64,000 nt of DNA from Gnetum montanum (Eukaryota > Streptophyta > Gnetopsida > Gnetales > Gnetaceae): positions 48,685 through 112,684 of the forward strand of contig MNCI01002303.1 in the NCBI GenBank assembly GCA_015680685.1, given 5' to 3'. The position numbers and the translations under genes are program-made. Each line of letters opens with the position of its first letter. Position 1 is the stretch's first letter. Below are positions 19,250-30,759 of the stretch, piece after piece. Below the pieces are notes generated by a model that made no database searches, was not told the origin of the DNA, and saw only the letters and a list, made by a program, of their open reading frames with translations.

Positions 19250-19942
19250 AAACCAACACAAAGCCAATCTGGTGCAACACCCTTTCTTCCAAAAATGATG
19301 ACTCCTAATCATATGCAAAAGCCAATAACCATCATTGCTCCAACACAAAACATAAAAGATGAACCTATCATTGTGAAGAAATAGGTAATTCCATGCATCA
19401 CTAAAAATGATAAAGGGTGTAGTTGTGAGTTGAAAGTTTCAAATATTAACACAATCTGTATACCAACCTACAATAGATGTGAAAAACAAGTGTGTGGACC
19501 AATCGAAGCATGGGCCACTAAACCAAATGACACCTTGTGGTCACAAACTAAGAACCTAAAAGTGTCTAAAACATGCATGGAAACATTTGAATCACTTATT
19601 AACTCCTATTCTAAGAAAATGACCCCAATTGAAAGCTCACAAATGGAAATATTAAACCATAATCATACACTAGCAAATAGAGGAGATAAGGACTTAGATG
19701 ATCAAGATTCAATTACCATCATGATTACTTGGGACAATAATAGAAAAACTAAATCACTAAGGATGGTAAGTGAGCAACCTAGAGTGTATGATCTAGGGGA
19801 TCTAGGATGCATTTTCCGAACACTCACCCATGAGTTTAGTTGTGGGGAGAGGCCTTATCCTAACTTAGGAATTAATAAGTGCTTTTTAACTTTTTTCTTT
19901 TTTGTGGTTTATAATTTTTTGTTATACCTTTTTCTTTTTTAA
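19199..19942 (+). pseudogene. unrecognised ORF in R4, one internal stop
   Basis: One continuous frame of about 246 codons with a single TAG at 19382-19384. It is polar and Asn/Thr/Lys-rich, with several Cys (CSCELK, YNRCEKQVCGPIEAW). The end (CIFRTLTHEFSCGE plus a hydrophobic tail) weakly resembles the small ORF after integrase in R2 and R6. The first 17 codons are LTR, so the true start is uncertain. It occupies the gag/pol position but shows no gag, protease, RT or integrase motif. Function unknown. Confidence 0.4.
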
Positions 19943-21738
19943 ATACTTTTTCATGTTCTTTGATATCTTCTCATTTTTTAATACTTATTAATTTTGTGAA
20001 TTTTTGATATTCCTTAATATTTTTCATTCTTTTTATCTTTTTAATTCTTGATATATTTTCTAATTTTTCATGTTTGGGTCTCATCTTACTTATACATACT
20101 TTTGTTAATTTTCAATAAAACACATCAAATAAGGCAAGATGTAGTCCCAATAAGGTGAAGACTTCTCTATATTATCAATCATAAGGAAGTGATTATCTAT
20201 ACAATGAGACCACAATATCCATCCATCTATTCCAACAATAATGGGTTCTTACCATGGCCATAATGATATTCTTCTCATAATAAAACTAAGAATAAACCTA
20301 TAATCATTATGTTTGGACAGAAGAGTGAAGAACCAAGTGGGAATGCAAAGGGTGTGACATCAAAGGGTTGTATTATATCCTTGTAGATCTAACAAAAAAT
20401 GGGAGCAAGAGTACAATAAGTGCTGCCTTACCATGTCACTAGAAAGACATGTTATCCATGCTTGGAGGTAGTCCTATGGTAAGGTTGACATAGTATAAAA
20501 ATAAAATAAATGCATAAGAATAAATTTTTGGGGGTCACACTAAAAAGACATGTTACCCATGCTTGAAGGTGGATGGCTTTTCAAAAATCTAAAAAATAAA
20601 AAGTGCGATGAATAAACTTCTTCTTTGGACAATATGCCAAGTGGTAATACTCTTTGCAATAGTGGTAGTCTTGTGGTTGTAAATCCTAGGGATGAAACAA
20701 TGTGACGTCGTTGGAATGTTGTTTGAACTTGGTTTGAATCTTGAAAAGAAGGGCTAATGACTACTTTAACCATCAATTATATCCAAGAATTCATTATGTC
20801 TATGGTAGGATACCTCACATCCCGATTTCAGCAATCCTTTCTATTGTCCATTTCACCTCACTATATAGTTAATCATAACTTGTGGTTTTGTATAATATTG
20901 CATTATTTTCCCAATTTGGTGATACTAACTTGTGTGTTTTGCTAGATCAGTATGTCTTACATTCAATTCCTTGAGTGCCTAAGGACACTTTAGACATGGC
21001 TATATAAGGGCACTAAGGTTTGGAGTTTTCTTTGGGGAGGACCCACTTGTATAAATCTTATATTTCATACTTGCCAAACAATTCCACATCATCTTGTGCC
21101 TTCCAAAACATCTATCATCTAAAAATCTATCCATACACCAAATATTCATTATCCATTTCTTATCCATACCATAAACTTTCATTGCTCAAGATTCCTTCTT
21201 CATAAATCTAGAATGCTAAATTATTGAAAATTGTACATCACTCATGGCCCATGACCCTCTAGACAAGCTTTACATCTTCCAAAAATTTGAAATTTTTAAC
21301 GGTGACATCATAGTTATGATGTTGTAGGCACCTACGATGTCATATCTATGATATTGCACATATTAAAATAGTATATATACGTGCGGGAGTTAGTAAAATT
21401 TTTCAAATCTTCATTTTGTAGCAAGGGAAGTTTTCATAATTTTTTTCTTAGAGCTCTTGTTCACTAACGTCCAAAGGTTATAACTTCATCCTCATAGTGT
21501 CAATTTTCAAAACTCTTGAACCTTATTGAGCCCAAAGCGCACAACTTAGTTGTTGTGTGATATAAGCAACAATTTGAAAATTTGAGTCAAAAATTCCTAA
21601 TGCCTAGAAGATACTATAAAGGATAAGTACAAAGAGATAATAATGAATCAAACTAAGGATAAAAAGATTCAAATAATACTTCTAATAGACCATACCAACT
21701 ATTTTAGGCCATAATAAGCAAGAAAATGATAAGAAGGT
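19943..21738 (+). other. R4 spacer before the R5 insertion
   Basis: No supported gene. T-rich from about 19870 to 20090. Shared motifs: 20349-20369 (GTGTGACATCAAAGGG), two copies of the second motif at 20441-20470 and 20541-20570 (AAAGACATGTTACCCATGCT), and the third at 21025-21056 (CTTTGGGGAGGACCCACTTG). Small frames (20757-20945, 21020-21205) are not conserved. The last five bases (AAGGT) are the R5 target duplication. Confidence 0.65.
21734..21738. repeat. target-site duplication of R5, left copy
   Basis: AAGGT, identical to 28324-28328. Confidence 0.9.
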
Positions 21739-22568
21739 TGATGAGTGGTTAGGTACCCCTACACTCAGCCATACGAATACAAGAGTTTTAGGCATGATCT
21801 AGTCGAACTTCACAGATGAGCTAGTTGTGGTATCTAGATAGTTATCCTTAGGTCGTAGTTCACTGTCTTCCCACCTGGACTAGTATTAGCTTTGTCACAT
21901 ATGGTTTAGTCCAGAGTGAGGTGCATGATGTGTTCCTATGCTAATGCTACTCCTGGGTATGATGGTAAATAAGATTAACTAAGCTAAGAGAGAAAGGGTG
22001 AGAGAGAATCTAAGCTAGCCTAAGTATGATGAGTATCCATTTCTCAATCATCCGTACACATCTTGGACCTCGTGCACGACTACCACTAGGATTACCAAGC
22101 GCAAATCCTAGGTATGCTACTAGGTTACCAAGTAGTCACACTTAAATTCTCATGATCAAGTCGTACTCATTCCACGTTTAACAGGAGTTTAGGGTGAGAG
22201 ATATTAACTAAGAAAGCAATAAATAACAATTAAATAAATAAATAATTAAACTAAGTGAATGCTGCAATGATGAAGTAATCTTGATCTTTATTTTCAATCA
22301 TGTGTGTGTCCAAGTACGTCACACTCGAATAAAGGATGTCATACAATTACAATCACCACACTACAGGCATACACTAGGAAATAATTCTAACTCTAAGAAG
22401 GAAAAACTGCAAGAGTTTGGGTAAGGAACTAAGAACTAAGTCCCAGAACAAGGAAAGTTGCCTCTTATTTATAGAAATTGAGGTAGGCTATGATATCACA
22501 ACTGCTACGATATCACGGCTGCGATATCATGGCTGTGAAATCACAACAAGCAAATTCATGACTCATCA
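21739..22568 (-). repeat. R5 3' LTR
   Basis: TGATGAG/CTCATCA ends present. TATA box at 22466-22473; U3 (22474-22568) contains four GATATC- or GATATCAC-type repeats. Preceded in element sense by GTTGTGGGGGTA (22569 upward). Confidence 0.9.
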
Positions 22569-22751
22569 TACCCCCACAACTGAATGAAAACTCGTCCTCG
22601 AGTTAAAGTGAGAACAAGCACCATTGATTACACAGTGGATAGGTATGGGATTATTGACTGACTAGAATGGGTTCATGCCGCAGTGTGAAGTTAGAACTAA
22701 ATTGAGACACAACATAAAAGAAAATCCTATGATTACAAAATTGGATGGAAC

Positions 22752-23519
22752 TCATGTAGTTCTTGGTGGCGGTGGCTTCTCCATTGGTGTCTTTCCCTTT
22801 TCTTGTGCTCCAGGTCTTGGGATTTGATGGCATTGAAGTATGGCTTGGAGTTTCTCCTATTGTAAGTCCTTGAGTGCCTTGGCATGTGCATAGGTTTGTG
22901 CTTGTGCCATAGAGGCACCCTAGTTAGCCTTCTCTTTTCCTTCCATCACCCTTTTATTCTCTGTCAATAGTTTATTAAGTTGCTCAATTTTAAAAGTGTC
23001 TAGCTGGTTCTAAGCAACCTTTGGCCTTGTATTCGGAAGGTTTAATACTTCTGAAATGGCTTGAACAGAGAAATCAATAGTCACACCACAAATGTCAACC
23101 ATGGTTCCTTCTTCTTTATTGTGCCAAAATTGGTACGTTTCCCCTAAGTACCAGGCACTGCTTTCAGAGAGGGTAGGTCATAATGAGGATCCTTTGAGGT
23201 GATCCCTAACGGCCTTCAGAGCAAATTTTTTGAAAGGTCCAAAGTTTAATTCCATGATCACTATAGTGAATATGGACCTTTCATGGATGGTCTGAACATA
23301 ATACTGGGGCAACGTGAGATATTGTCCTTGTTCAGACACTGTTGCAGCTCCTCCTTCTGCCTGCCTTGATTGTATAGTGGTAGGGTCTTCTTGGTGGATA
23401 CTAAATGATTGTTCCTTCTGCTCTGCATGTTATTCAGCAGGAACTTTTCCTTCACCTCTCCTAGGTTGTTTGATCACACCTTAAGCAAGACCTTCCTGTT
23501 GTCTGTGTTTTGGGGCCAT
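22752..23519 (-). pseudogene. R5 aORF, coiled coil mostly lost
   Basis: Starts MAPKHRQQEG at 23519, directly after GTGATTGCAG, and ends KTPMEKPPPPRTT at 22752: about 255 codons. It keeps the N-terminal domain seen in R3 (LNFGPF, SSLWPTLSESSAWYLGETYQ, VDICGVTIDFSVQAI) but jumps from AQAQTYAHAKALKDLQ almost straight to the C-terminal LQAILQ segment, so about 270 codons of coiled coil present in R3 are missing. A few stops remain. Confidence 0.7.
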
Positions 23520-25437
23520 CTGCAATCACATGGGGCTAATCATTGGTAAGGTTGTTACCAAAGTTAGTTTATACCTTACTGCTTGCCTTAATAGAGTTAC
23601 TTTATTTTTGTGTGATGTTAATTATTTGAAGAACATGTCCTTGAAAGATTATAATGTTGAGTCCTCTTTGCTTAGGTGGTTTCCAAATTTAATTTTCTGG
23701 TATAGCTAAGGGGATGAAATTGCTTTTGACACATTTTATTCTTAATTTTACAACTAATTACCCTTAAATATGTCCTTTAGGNNNNNNNNNNNNNNNNNNN
23801 NNNNNNNNNNNNNNNNNNNNNNNNNNNNNNNNNNNNNNNNNNNNNACTAAGCTGAACACTCCAGGTTCAAGTAGGTTCAAACGGAATGAAAATCAGAGTA
23901 CCAGTGAGCGAGTTATGGATATGAAAGCAAGGGATGCATAATTGCAAGTTGTAGAGAGGAATTCGAAAAACTCCCCCACGTGAATAGTGGAAAATGATGG
24001 TAAGTATTGTCGTGGGGTGGGGAGGTGGTCATGTATATATATTTTCATCGAAGTTAGGGCACTTAGAGAATGTACCAAATTTTTAATATTTTTTTGAAAT
24101 TAAATGATATAAACTAAGGACATTTTGAGGATTGTTAAAGGGTTCCAAGGTAATTCAACTAGTTCCAAAGGCACGAAAATTATGATGGTGTGGAATTTAT
24201 CAATAAGGACCTTGGATGGTAGAGAAAAAGGCTATGTGATGGTTCATAGGAACGTTGAATCAGAGGGATAGTAATAAGGGAAAGAAAATTGTTGGCAATA
24301 TGCTAAGGGTAATAGATGGTGTGGGTGAGTTGTGTCATGAGTGAAAATTACAAAAGATTACACAAGTGGGTCCTCCCCAAAGTAGGTTCCAACCTATAAT
24401 GCCCTTGCATAACCACACTTAAAAGTGTCCATGGGCACTCGAAGGATTAAATGTAATCCACACTGGTTCCACAAAACACACACATGTAAATATCATTAGA
24501 ATGAGGTAAGAATTCTACGTTACACATGACATGAGCTACAATTACATGAATAGTGAGATGAGATGAACTATAGAAGGGATTGTAGATATTGGGACATGAG
24601 GTAACTGAGCCAGGGCATAGTGAATCTTGCATGTAAAGCATGATTAATGTGTCATTAACTTTTCGTTCCAAGATCAGGACCAAGTCCATTCCTTTGATCA
24701 GTGACACTGCATTATTTCATACCATGATGAGCGACTATGAGAGTATCATAACAACAAGGTGTACTATCACTTGGCATTTTGTTCAAGGGAGGAGTGATTT
24801 TTATTTTGTGACACTTTCTTTTTGTTTGTTTTCTTCTTATTCTTCTTCTTCTTTTCTTGATTGCTAGATCCAAAGAAGTCGCCATCCTTCGGGCATGGGT
24901 GCATGTCTTTCCAATGGAACCCCCTAGAACAACATTGGATTTTTGAGTGCCCTTGTGATTACTCTGACTCCCATTTTTCCTTAGATCTACAAGGATCTTA
25001 GTACAATCACGTTGCATGATAACTCCCACAAATGTCACCAAAGAGAATCTACAAGTTCCCTTGATGTCACATCCTAATCATTCCCTCTTGGTCCATCCTT
25101 CATTCTGGGTACAATGAACACAAAATTAATTTTAAGTTTTAAGAATGTCAAGAATATCACTGTACCCTCAAACAGAACCTCTTATTTGTAGAATGGATGA
25201 GTGGATGTAATGAGCTCACTGTCCAAATAATTGATCGGTCAAGACTTGATAACATAGAACACACCTCAACCAACAAGCCACATGAGTGTTTTATTCATAG
25301 ATGAGATTACTTATATATAAAAAAGTAAAAATACAAAAAGACAAAAAGATAAAACAAGAAATTGAAAAATGAAAAACTGAAAAAAAGTAGTTGTAAAATT
25401 AAAGAAAATGAAAAATATTTATTAATCCTGCTTGTTA
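23520..25437 (-). other. R5 spacer between gag and aORF, with assembly gap
   Basis: No supported gene. Acceptor-like sequence at 23520-23540, 64 N at 23782-23845, shared motifs at 25055-25074, 24885-24915 and 24361-24404, a TTC-rich stretch (24830-24860), and a T-rich tract in element sense at 25310-25425. It aligns with the R3 spacer along most of its length. Confidence 0.7.
23782..23845. other. assembly gap (64 N)
   Basis: Unresolved bases in the R5 spacer at the place matching the larger gap in R3 (11616-11831), which suggests a sequence that is hard to assemble in this family. Confidence 0.98.
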
Positions 25438-27414
25438 TTAAAATGGGGGATATCCCCCATAATTAAATGTTTCAGCATGGCGAGGATCAATAAATGGAAG
25501 ATGAGGATCCTTGCATGTTGGAAACATTGAAACTTGGTCATACGTACCCCATTGTGGTCTGCACACTTGATTATAGTAAACATAGTAGGGCAATTTATGA
25601 GATGTGGTTCTCGGATAAAGAGTTGACCCACTATGATAGTTGGGATCGTAAGATGATATGCAAGGATCAGGATGTCGATCTCCATGGCTGTATTCATTGG
25701 GCCGTATGGTTGTTGGAGTGTTAATTGGTGGCCCTGATGAAGTAGCATGAGGTGTTCGGTTCGAAGATAAGGGTGCACCATAGTATTAGGCTTGTGTCGA
25801 GTTGGAGAATGCAATGGCCTTGGAATTGTGTTGTCCCTTCCTACGGTCATGTTTAAAGAAGAGATACTTTTGATGTTGAGGAGGTCTCTCACTGCTATTG
25901 GTAATACTAGCACAAGTAGCATTCGTGAGTTGTTGCTGTGGTGTAGATACTTTAGGAATAGTTGGTGGTGATGTAGAAGGAAGGAAAGGATGAGAATGTT
26001 GAAAATTAGGAGAAGTGTAAGGTGCACAAGGCGATGGTTGTGTTGAGGACATGGGTTGATAGTATTGAGAAGAATGGTATTATGGTGAGATAGAGTATGT
26101 TGACCTAGTTGGGGAAACTGGATGTTGAACTAGGTAAGCATTTAGATTTAGATGATATGAAGGGTGTCTCTAGTTTAGGGGTGGTTTCCCCCATGATTGG
26201 GATTATTGCCACTGTGATCGAACACAGTACCTCTATATGAACTCTGGATGTAACGTGCTTCCCCAATGCTCATATAAATGTAACAGGATTAGGCATTGGC
26301 CCTTGGGGTGATTGTACAGGAAAATTTTGCATTCATACGTGTGATTGGTAGTTGAGCTCTTATTTTCCTTATCCCTTATTTCTGATTGTCTACTAATACT
26401 TTGTCCTACTTCTCGGGTTGTCAAAACTCTATCTCCAATGATATCGATATATTCTACACACTTTTTATATGTCCATTCCAACATCTTATTGATCTTTGCC
26501 TCGAATTCCTTTAACAATTGTTGTATCGGAAAAGATTATTCTTTCCCCTTGTGGTAGGTTGATTTCTCCTTTTTGTGATTATGGACCTTTGTTAAGTTAA
26601 GATTTTGGTCCCGTTGATGTTTTTCAACACTCTCCCATCTAGCCATTTATCCTTCTTCTTTTGCTACCTACTTAATAAGCTCTTGGAATTGATGGGTTCA
26701 TAGTTCGTATAGTTGAACTTGGGCATACATCCCTAGGGTCTCTCTTGTTTCATCACGAATGATATGATACATTAGCCTTTCCTCGGAGAACTCATGGTCT
26801 GGACAATTGTTTAACAGTGCATAATATCTTTCTAAGGCCATGTCCAAGGGTTCATGTTGTGCTTGTTTCCATTCTTGGATTTTTTTCCTCAAGGCTGACA
26901 CTCTTGCATAGGTTTGATATCTTTCGTTAAAAAGTTCTACCATTGTTGGCCAATGTCGTATTGAATTTGGTGTTAACGATCTATACCATACTTTTGCTTG
27001 ACCAATGAGTGTCATAGGAAAGAGCTTGAGTTTTTGCCAACCGTTATCAATGTTGTTCCATGGGCAGGCATTGTAGAAGGCTTGTAAATGTTGATGCGGA
27101 TGTAAGTCATAGCCTCCTGAGAAATTAGGGAAGTTGTTTAAATCGAGCCTGGGTAGATGGCTCTCTTTACAATGCTTATGAGAGATTTGAACAGCCTCTT
27201 GTATTTGCATTAGGCTTGTAGTGGCCAATAGGGGTTCATCATCATCAAGTAAGTTATGCTTTCATGTGTTGGGATGATGTTGCCTTCGTTTATGTTTATA
27301 AGAAACCCCCACTTCAAATTGCGTACTCCAATCTTCATTGTCAGATAATTCATTGGTTCTCCAATGAATTGCCTCACTAGATGTGGCATTATCATAGTCT
27401 TGTAGGAGAGGCAT
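25438..27414 (-). pseudogene. R5 gag, short form, broken
   Basis: Same gag as R3, from an ATG at 27414 to a TAA at 25438. Readable: QIQEAVQISHKHCKESHLPR and the capsid domain (GGYDLHPHQHLQAFYNA, AKVWYRSLTPNSIRHW) in a 176-codon frame (26698-27228). The knuckle region at 26233-26517 has its second Cys changed to Phe (CKIFLYNHPKGQC). The Pro/Ser-rich tail with SSTQPSPCAPYTSPN (25786-26052) ends in NYGGYPPF. Shifts and stops separate these parts. Confidence 0.83.
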
Positions 27415-27535
27415 GATTGTGAAATTGTGTGTGAATTCATATGTGACTTTTTGTAATTATTTATTCTTAAAATTTATGTCGTTAATCCCTATACAGTGAC
27501 CTTGTATGATATAACTAATCTAGATAACTAGCATC

Positions 27536-28323
27536 GTCAACCATATGAATACAAGCATTTCACGTGCAATCCGATCAAACTCTGCAGATGAGCTAGTTGT
27601 GGTATCTAGACAATTATCCTTAGGTCGTAGTTTGTTGTCTTCCCACCTGGACTAGTATTAGCTTTGTCACATATGGTTTAGTCCAGAGTGAGGTGTATGA
27701 TGTGTTCCTATGCTAATGCTACTCCTAGGTATGATGGTAAATAAGATTAACTAAGCTAAAAGAGAAAGGGTGAGAGAGAATCTAAGCTAGCCTAAGTGCG
27801 ATGAGTATCCATTCCTCAATCATTCATACACATCTTGGACCTCATGCACGACTACCATTGGGATTACCAAGTGTAGATCCTAGGTACGCTACTGGGTTAC
27901 CAAGTAGTCACACTTAAATTCTCATGATCAAGTTGTACTCATTCCGCATTTAACAGGAGTTTAGGGTGAGAGATATTAACTAAGAAAGTAGTAAATAACA
28001 ATTAAATAAATAAATAATTAAACTAAGTGAATGTTGCAATGATGAAGTTATCTTGATCTTTATTTTCAATCATGTGTGTGTCCAAGTACGTCACACTCGA
28101 ATAAAGGATATCGTACAATTACAATCACCACACTATAGGCATACACTGGGAAATAATTCTAACTCTAAGAAGGAAAAACTGCAAGAGTTTGGGTAAGGAA
28201 CTAAGAACTAAGTCCTAGAACAAGGAAAGTTGCCTCTTATTTATAGAAATTAAGGCAGGCTACGATATTGCGTATGCGATATCATAGCTACGATATCACA
28301 ACTAGCAAATTCATGACTCATCA
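27536..28323 (-). repeat. R5 5' LTR, 3' end deleted
   Basis: Aligns with 21739-22568 but lacks the first 30 or so plus-strand bases (the LTR 3' end) and the adjacent primer-binding site: TAACTAGCATC runs straight into AACCATATGAATAC. TATA box at 28238-28245; U3 with GATATCGCATACG-type repeats to 28323. Confidence 0.88.
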
Positions 28324-28499
28324 AAGGTCATAAGTAACTAAATAATATAATACCTAAGGGATTTATTTTTTGCATATTTTTCTAACTTTGTAATCATAAT
28401 ATGATACGAACTTGATCTAACCAAGGGTATGAGTAAGATAAAGAGCTATTAATAATTGGTGTGAACATTCTAATAATTTCATACCCTTGTTGATTATAG

Positions 28500-28830
28500 A
28501 TGGCCCCAAAGAGACCACTAGAAGGAAGACCTTCACAACATGGAAGTTGTAAAGACACAACTTCAAGCATCTCCTTTATGGCCTACACTAACCAATAGCA
28601 GAGAATGGTACTTAGGAGAAATGTACCAATTCTAGTGAAATAAATAGGCCAATGCGATAGTTAAAATTAAGGGAGCCTCTGTGCCATACTTTGTAGAGAG
28701 GACATATGGAAAAGAAGATAAGGACAAAGAAGGAGAAACTTCAGGCACTCTTGAACATATATCAATTCCAAAAGCTTGAAAACAAAGGGAATCAAGTGAT
28801 GGAAGAGCCACCATTTCCTAGAATATGAAC
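28500..28830 (+). pseudogene. R4 aORF remnant
   Basis: ATG at 28500 follows GTTGATTATAG directly. It starts MAPKRPLEGRPSQHGS, then in another frame PLWPTLTNSREWYLGEMYQF, matching PLWPTLFESGVWYLGETYQF of R3. After about 110 codons of decayed sequence the match is lost; the coiled coil is absent. Stops and shifts are numerous. Confidence 0.65.
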
Positions 28831-28990
28831 TACATTATGCTACTTCAAATTTTATTTTTGTTTTTTCATGTAATTGTGTCATTTTGTGCACACCACTACA
28901 ACATTCCAAGTCATGTAAATAGTCCATCAGTCATGTATAGTCAAATCTACCTCCTAATTTTGTAAGGAACTCTATCCTAATTTTGTTTTA

Positions 28991-29025
28991 ACTCAAGGAT
29001 GAGTTTTTAGTTAGTCATGGGGGTA
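28991..29025 (+). promoter_or_regulatory. R4 polypurine tract and pre-PPT block
   Basis: ACTCAAGGATGAGTTTTTAG then TTAGTCATGGGGGTA, ending exactly where the 3' LTR begins; same block as in R2, R3, R5 and R6. Confidence 0.8.
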
Positions 29026-29902
29026 TGATTAAGTCATATTTTACAAGATAACAACATTGTAGCAATGATGTCATTGATACAATGTCACTACACATGATAC
29101 ATCATTGTTGATACGATGTCCTAGGACATGTGCACTCCTATAAATAGGACACTTAGACACGTAATTCAACAAATTTCCCATTTCATCCTTAGGTAGATTT
29201 TTGTAGTTTCATTTCATAGTTTTAGCAATAGAGTGATTGCCTATAGTGTGGTGTTGAGGAGTTGTGTAGAATCTTTATTTAAGTGAAGTGTACTTGGGCA
29301 TAGTTCATGTCAAGAAAAAAAGATCGAGATTGTTTTTCATCATTACAACATCCAGTTATTTTTATTGTTTTACTTATCATACTTTTTACTATTTTCTTAG
29401 TTTAATCATTTACATTTCCAAGTACTTTACTTTATTTGTTCATTAGTAAAGTGGAATGATTATGATTAGTTTCCAGCATTTAAGTATAATTGTTTGGTAG
29501 TCCTAGTAGTGTTCTTGCTTGGTTCGCCTAATAGCATAATGCTTGGTTACCTAGTAATGGTTACATGAGCCCAAGATGTGTATGGTAAGCCAGGATCAGA
29601 TGCTTATTACTCTAGAATAGTTTTGATTTACCTTCTTGTTGTTAGTTAGATTAAAAAATTAATTTCTCCATTCCTATTAAGATTAGCATAAGGTTGCAAC
29701 AACATCAATCATCATATGTCTCACTTTGGACTAAAGCATATGTGAGAAAGCTACCACTAGTCCAAGTGGAAAGACAATGTCCTACAATCAATGCTTAATA
29801 ATCTAGATGTTACAACTAGTCCCATCCATGGAATTTGATCAGATTGTATGTGAATGCTTGTGATTGGTATGGTTGGCCGAAGGGGGAACCTGCTACTCAT
29901 CA
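29026..29902 (+). repeat. R4 3' LTR
   Basis: Starts TGATTAAGTCAT and ends CTACTCATCA. U3 (to 29138) carries repeated GATGTCATTGATACAATGTC-like words rather than the GATATCGC palindromes of R3 and R5. TATA box (TATAAATA) at 29139-29146. The usual AATAAA after R is replaced by AAGAAAAAA near 29312. R/U5 aligns with the other LTRs. Confidence 0.85.
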
Positions 29903-29907
29903 CCTGC
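29903..29907. repeat. decayed target-site duplication of R4, right copy
   Basis: CCTGC; see the left copy at 19093-19097 and the uninterrupted homologous site in T2 at 37949-37953. Confidence 0.65.
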
Positions 29908-29914
29908 TCTATGT

Positions 29915-30640
29915 CTATGTTGTTAGCTTCCAAGGGAATCATGTTATCACCATGGATGATAATTTCACCTCCTTCGTAAGGTAGGTAAATTTCTTGATGG
30001 ATGGATGAAGATATAGCTCATAATTAAGCTAGAAAAGGCCTTCCTAGGATGAGGTTGAATCTTGATGTTTCATTCACCACCAAGAAATTAGTGGTTCTAG
30101 GGAATTGCTTTCCTACCAAAAAGTCTAAGGTGATAGACCCTTTAACAACAACCCATGATTCATTAAAGGATTTAAGAGCTGATGTTGATGTATGTTGCAT
30201 ATGGTTAGTTAGGCCTAAATGCTCAACTATGGTATAAGGGATGACATTCATTGCAGCTGCATCATCTATGTGCACTCTATACACTTTGTATTGTCCTAAT
30301 TGTATGGTTATGAAGAGGGGAGCCTTCTTCACTTCACTATTTTGGGGACTGGTTTTGATTTTATTATTGTGAAACACTAGAGATGTTGACTTTGTCTTCC
30401 TAGGTGAAGAAGGCAGTATCATCACATGAATGGATTTTTCATTAGTAGGAATGTCCTCGCTAATGGTGATGGAAGTTAACATCTTAACTAGTGCTTCATG
30501 ATGCATAGCAGAAGTCATGACTAGTTCATATAGGCTAAGGGTTGTAATTTTTTTATTTAAGTGATTGTTTGACCTATTCCATCGCATTTAGGAAATCTTT
30601 GTTTTTGGCCCTAGAATTGTTTCCCCTTTTGTTCTTAACT
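29915..30640 (-). pseudogene. T1 retropepsin (aspartic protease)
   Basis: A 187-codon open frame (30024-30587) plus the following codons. Features: KAPLFITIQLGQYKVYRVHI leading to DDAAAMNVIP, where families of this type have a D-D-G-S-A or D-S-G-S active site; then VVKGSITLDFLVGKQFPRTT and the closing NLILGRPFLA flap/hydrophobic motif. The catalytic Asp is kept but the Gly next to it is Ala, so activity is doubtful. It belongs to the Gag-Pro part of T1 and lies upstream of the R4 insertion. Confidence 0.75.
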
Positions 30641-30759
30641 TCCTTCATGCACCCCAAAATGCATACTTCTTTTTTTAGTTGTTGTGATAGCTTCTTCTCT
30701 TTCCCTTTCCCTATGGTTTTAGGGTCCTCCTATGGTTCACTATTTGAAGCAGCCTAAGT

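Larger units (their letters stand above)
19098..21738 (+). mobile_element. R4: derived Athila-type element, left segment
   Basis: Plus-strand element inserted in T1: shortened 5' LTR (19098-19249), an unrecognised ORF where gag would be, spacer with shared motifs, then interruption by R5 at 21738/21739. It resumes at 28324 with an aORF remnant, polypurine tract and full 3' LTR ending at 29902. No gag or pol domains were recognised. Confidence 0.75.
21739..28323 (-). mobile_element. R5: non-autonomous Athila-type element with gag and aORF, no pol
   Basis: Minus-strand 6.6-kb element nested in R4, bounded by a perfect AAGGT duplication. Same plan as R3: 5' LTR, gag (27414-25438), spacer, short aORF (23519-22752), polypurine tract, 3' LTR. 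A deletion at about 27535 has removed the primer-binding site and the adjoining LTR end. A 64-base N gap lies at 23782-23845. No pol domains. Confidence 0.92.
28324..29902 (+). mobile_element. R4, right segment
   Basis: R4 resumes after the AAGGT duplication (28324-28328): about 170 bases of spacer, aORF remnant from 28500, a polypurine tract and the 3' LTR. Confidence 0.8.

Noticed and set aside
24830-24860. TTC-rich microsatellite as a distinct feature
   Set aside because: Short, imperfect and within the R5 spacer; not worth a separate entry.
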